Positions 31,969 to 33,632 of a stretch of DNA of 33,632 bases are shown here, in pieces. Made by a program: the position numbers and the translations under genes. The DNA is from Bifidobacterium callitrichidarum. GTDB lineage: Bacteria; Actinomycetota; Actinomycetes; Actinomycetales; Bifidobacteriaceae. The notes under the pieces were generated by a model. The model saw nothing but the letters and a program-made list of their open reading frames with translations, made no database searches and had not been told where the DNA came from. Within the stretch, counting starts at the first letter, position 1. Every line of letters begins with the position of its first letter. The stretch spans positions 1 through 33,632 of the forward strand of contig NZ_QFFM01000033.1 in assembly GCF_003129905.1 (NCBI RefSeq). The letters run 5' to 3'.

Positions 31969-32235
31969 ATGACCCAGCTCGAAAACTACGACGACTTCAC
32001 GCTCTATGAAGTCTTCTACGAAACCGGCACCGAACTCGGCGGCGTCTATTCCGCACTGGAAGACAAGTACGAGAACAACCCCGTCAAGTTCCACGAAATC
32101 CAGCAGCAGCACATCCAACTGAATAAAGACAGGGAGCACGTCCTGAAGTCTGATAGGGAATCCCAAATCAGGCTCATCAAGGAATGGGATACGCGCCGAG
32201 CTGCACTGGAGGCCGAACTCAATGGAGTACAGTGA
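31969..32235 (+). CDS. antitoxin-like partner of zeta toxin 2
   Basis: An 88-residue paralogue of the protein at 9989-10270: FTLYEVFYETGTELGG near the start and SDRESQIRL near the end correspond to matching blocks there. It is highly charged, helical and acidic overall. TAGGAGGAGAACAA before the ATG is one of the strongest ribosome binding sites in the window. It overlaps the toxin gene by 14 bp. The antitoxin role is inferred from gene order. Confidence 0.75.
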   Translation: MTQLENYDDFTLYEVFYETGTELGGVYSALEDKYENNPVKFHEIQQQHIQLNKDREHVLKSDRESQIRLIKEWDTRRAALEAELNGVQ

Positions 32236-33127
32236 CGAATATCTGAAACAACGCTGGTTCCAAAGAATCAAACCAGTGGTTTTCCACGGACAACCGAAAT
32301 CGAACAATCCTGCGACCGTCTTTCTCGGAGGACAGCCGGCCGCAGGAAAAACTTCCGGCCAAGAAATAGCCACACGGCTCCACCCCGGTTTGATACCCAT
32401 TGTCGGAGACGATTATCGACAGTTCTATCCCGACTATCTGGAGCTACTGAATCATCCCAAGGAAATGCCAATCAGGACGGCACACGCCGCAGGATTATGG
32501 ACAGGCATGTGCGTCAGGTATGCAGACGACAACAACTATTCGACACTCATCGAAGGTACTTGGAGAAACGCTGACACGGTTCTCAACGAATCCAAATACG
32601 CGAAAAGCATCGGACGCAGTACTCACGCGATAATAGTGGCCACTCCCCCTGCATTAAGCCGAATAGGCATGCTTTCCAGATATTACGGAAGCTTGGCTGC
32701 GGGAAAATACGCCCGGTGGACACCCATTGAAGCTCACGATACGACAGTTGAAGCCCTCGAAGACAATGTATATACGATTGCGATAGATGATTCTATCGAT
32801 CGTTTTACCGTAACCAATCGGCAAGGTGACATACTCGCCGATGCAACAGGAGACGATAAGGACGAGTGCTGGAACGCCTGGTCGGACGCTTTCAATAGTC
32901 CACTGGATGATGCTGAACGCGACCAAATGAAGAAGTCCATAAATCTCATACGCGAATACTTATCCGAACATGACGATGACGGAAAGGAAACCGCCCTCAA
33001 GATCATGAACCAATTGGAAATCGAAGAAGAGCTCATAGAGCCGCCACGTCCCGTAGCGGATAAGGGTATATGGGTTCCGAACCGAACCAAAGATGGCAAG
33101 TATACTGAAGGCGGACACTGGCGTTAA
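32222..33127 (+). CDS. zeta-type kinase toxin, copy 2
   Basis: A 301-residue protein. Walker A is GGQPAAGKT at about 36-44, followed by GDDYRQFYPDY (Asp 63-64), and EGTWRNADTV with Glu about 111. It shares its domain order, RAxAxW-type segment and short 'KDGKY' C-terminal end with copy 1 at 9090. The ATG at 32222 lies inside the antitoxin's end, with GGAGG eight bases upstream. The motifs are intact, so it should be an active kinase if freed. Confidence 0.88.
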   Translation: MEYSDEYLKQRWFQRIKPVVFHGQPKSNNPATVFLGGQPAAGKTSGQEIATRLHPGLIPIVGDDYRQFYPDYLELLNHPKEMPIRTAHAAGLWTGMCVRYADDNNYSTLIEGTWRNADTVLNESKYAKSIGRSTHAIIVATPPALSRIGMLSRYYGSLAAGKYARWTPIEAHDTTVEALEDNVYTIAIDDSIDRFTVTNRQGDILADATGDDKDECWNAWSDAFNSPLDDAERDQMKKSINLIREYLSEHDDDGKETALKIMNQLEIEEELIEPPRPVADKGIWVPNRTKDGKYTEGGHWR

Positions 33128-33145
33128 TCAGACATAAGTTCTCCG

Positions 33146-33182
33146 AAAAGGAGGCATCGGGCAATCCGATGCCTCCTTTTTT
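33146..33182 (+). terminator. rho-independent terminator after the zeta operon
   Basis: AAAAGGAGGCATCGG, a five-base loop, and its exact complement running into six T. It lies 19 bp after the stop codon. Confidence 0.9.
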
Positions 33183-33218
33183 CATGTTCGGTTTTTCATG
33201 TCGATGTTCGCTGTTGCG

Positions 33219-33608
33219 GTGTGGCGTTACTGCAGTGTCGTACAAGTGTTTTTGTGGGTGCCACACCCGCCACACGTCTGCCACACCGGGTGTGGCACCT
33301 GTTAGCCCTACTCCTGATTGGGTTTTCGGGGTGTTGCCACACCGCCACACCGGTTTGCATGTAAAACAGGTTGCGATGATGACGTCGGGTCGATTTACTT
33401 GCATTCCGGTGTGGCGGTGTGGCAGTAGCCTCTAATCCCTTGTGGGAGTAGGTGTTTCGTCTGCCACACCGGGTGTGGCACCGATGTTACGCCGTGGCAG
33501 TTCACAGTTCCTTCACATTTGAGTGCCACACCTGCCACACCGCTGCCACACCCGCTGTGGCACCCGTCAGCCCTACTCCCATATAGTATTAATAACCCCC
33601 GCCACACC
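33219..33608. repeat. GCCACAC iteron-like array, candidate origin or partition region
   Basis: About 400 bp without a credible gene. Fourteen or more copies of GCCACAC occur in both orientations, e.g. plus-strand copies at 33260, 33269, 33280, 33336, 33344, 33463, 33525, 33534, 33545 and 33601. The complement GTGTGGC is at 33219, 33290, 33409, 33417 and 33473. Two perfect 19-bp palindromes TGCCACACC-G-GGTGTGGCA lie at 33279-33297 and 33462-33480. A second motif AGCCCTACTCC is at 33304 and 33568, with its complement near 33443. This fits iterons of a replication origin, a partition site or a transfer/regulatory region; the protein partner would lie beyond the window. Confidence 0.65.
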
Positions 33609-33632
33609 GTAACGGCGGGATGTATATAGAAG

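Noticed and set aside
33219..33608. CRISPR array made of GCCACAC units
   Set aside because: Units are only 7-8 bp, occur in both orientations and have irregular spacing without unique spacers of constant length.

Overview
The window looks like a mobile or plasmid-like segment of a high-G+C actinobacterium, most probably Bifidobacterium or a close relative. The reasons are moderate-to-high G+C, strong AAGGAGG-type ribosome binding sites, frequent GTG/TTG starts, sortase-anchored proteins with short basic tails, and a T4SS ATPase next to a peptidoglycan hydrolase as in Gram-positive conjugative elements. No rRNA, tRNA, CRISPR array or typical core-chromosome operon was seen. The species assignment is an inference.

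Region 1 (1-5937) is a tandem array of six paralogous surface-protein cassettes. Each has a signal peptide, a beta-rich extracellular part and a C-terminal [MV]P[TG][TS]G sorting signal. In cassettes 2-6 a G run lies about eight codons after the start, just before the signal peptide. The starts sit behind a CCTTGCAAGG palindrome that contains the Shine-Dalgarno sequence, and hairpins separate the cassettes. Run length decides whether the signal peptide is in frame. In this sequence all five readable runs are out of frame, so the array reads as OFF. The 70-C stretch at the window edge is probably a sequencing or assembly artefact.

Region 2 (about 5940-15100) is a mobile-element landing zone. 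An IS607-type element (serine recombinase TnpA plus TnpB) is followed by an AAA+ ATPase and a zeta-type kinase toxin with a small antitoxin. Next come a ribbon-helix-helix-like protein and a HAD phosphatase. A gene cut by an IS200/IS605-type element follows, then decayed gene fragments and a small region flanked by inverted 19-bp repeat arrays resembling IS21 ends.

Region 3 (15124-23102) starts with a large coiled-coil/CAP-domain LANTG surface protein, a small membrane protein, SecG and a zinc-ribbon protein. Two converging operons of small, mostly unrecognised proteins follow (three rightward genes, eight leftward genes). They share an unusual promoter layout that also drives the second zeta operon.

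Region 4 (23284-31113) is part of a conjugative type IV secretion system. It has a VirB4/TraC-like ATPase whose Walker A motif is split by a 570-residue class 3 intein with a LAGLIDADG nuclease domain. After it come a conserved-looking 280-residue protein, a two-domain cell-wall hydrolase behind a structured leader, and a convergent single-pass membrane protein.

Region 5 (31208-33632) holds a HigBA-like toxin-antitoxin pair with a recognisable promoter and operator, a second zeta-type toxin-antitoxin pair, a strong terminator, and about 400 bp packed with GCCACAC repeats in both orientations. That repeat region is a candidate replication, partition or transfer origin. Taken together the segment carries transfer machinery, maintenance modules (three toxin-antitoxin pairs), its own secretion accessory (SecG) and switchable surface proteins.
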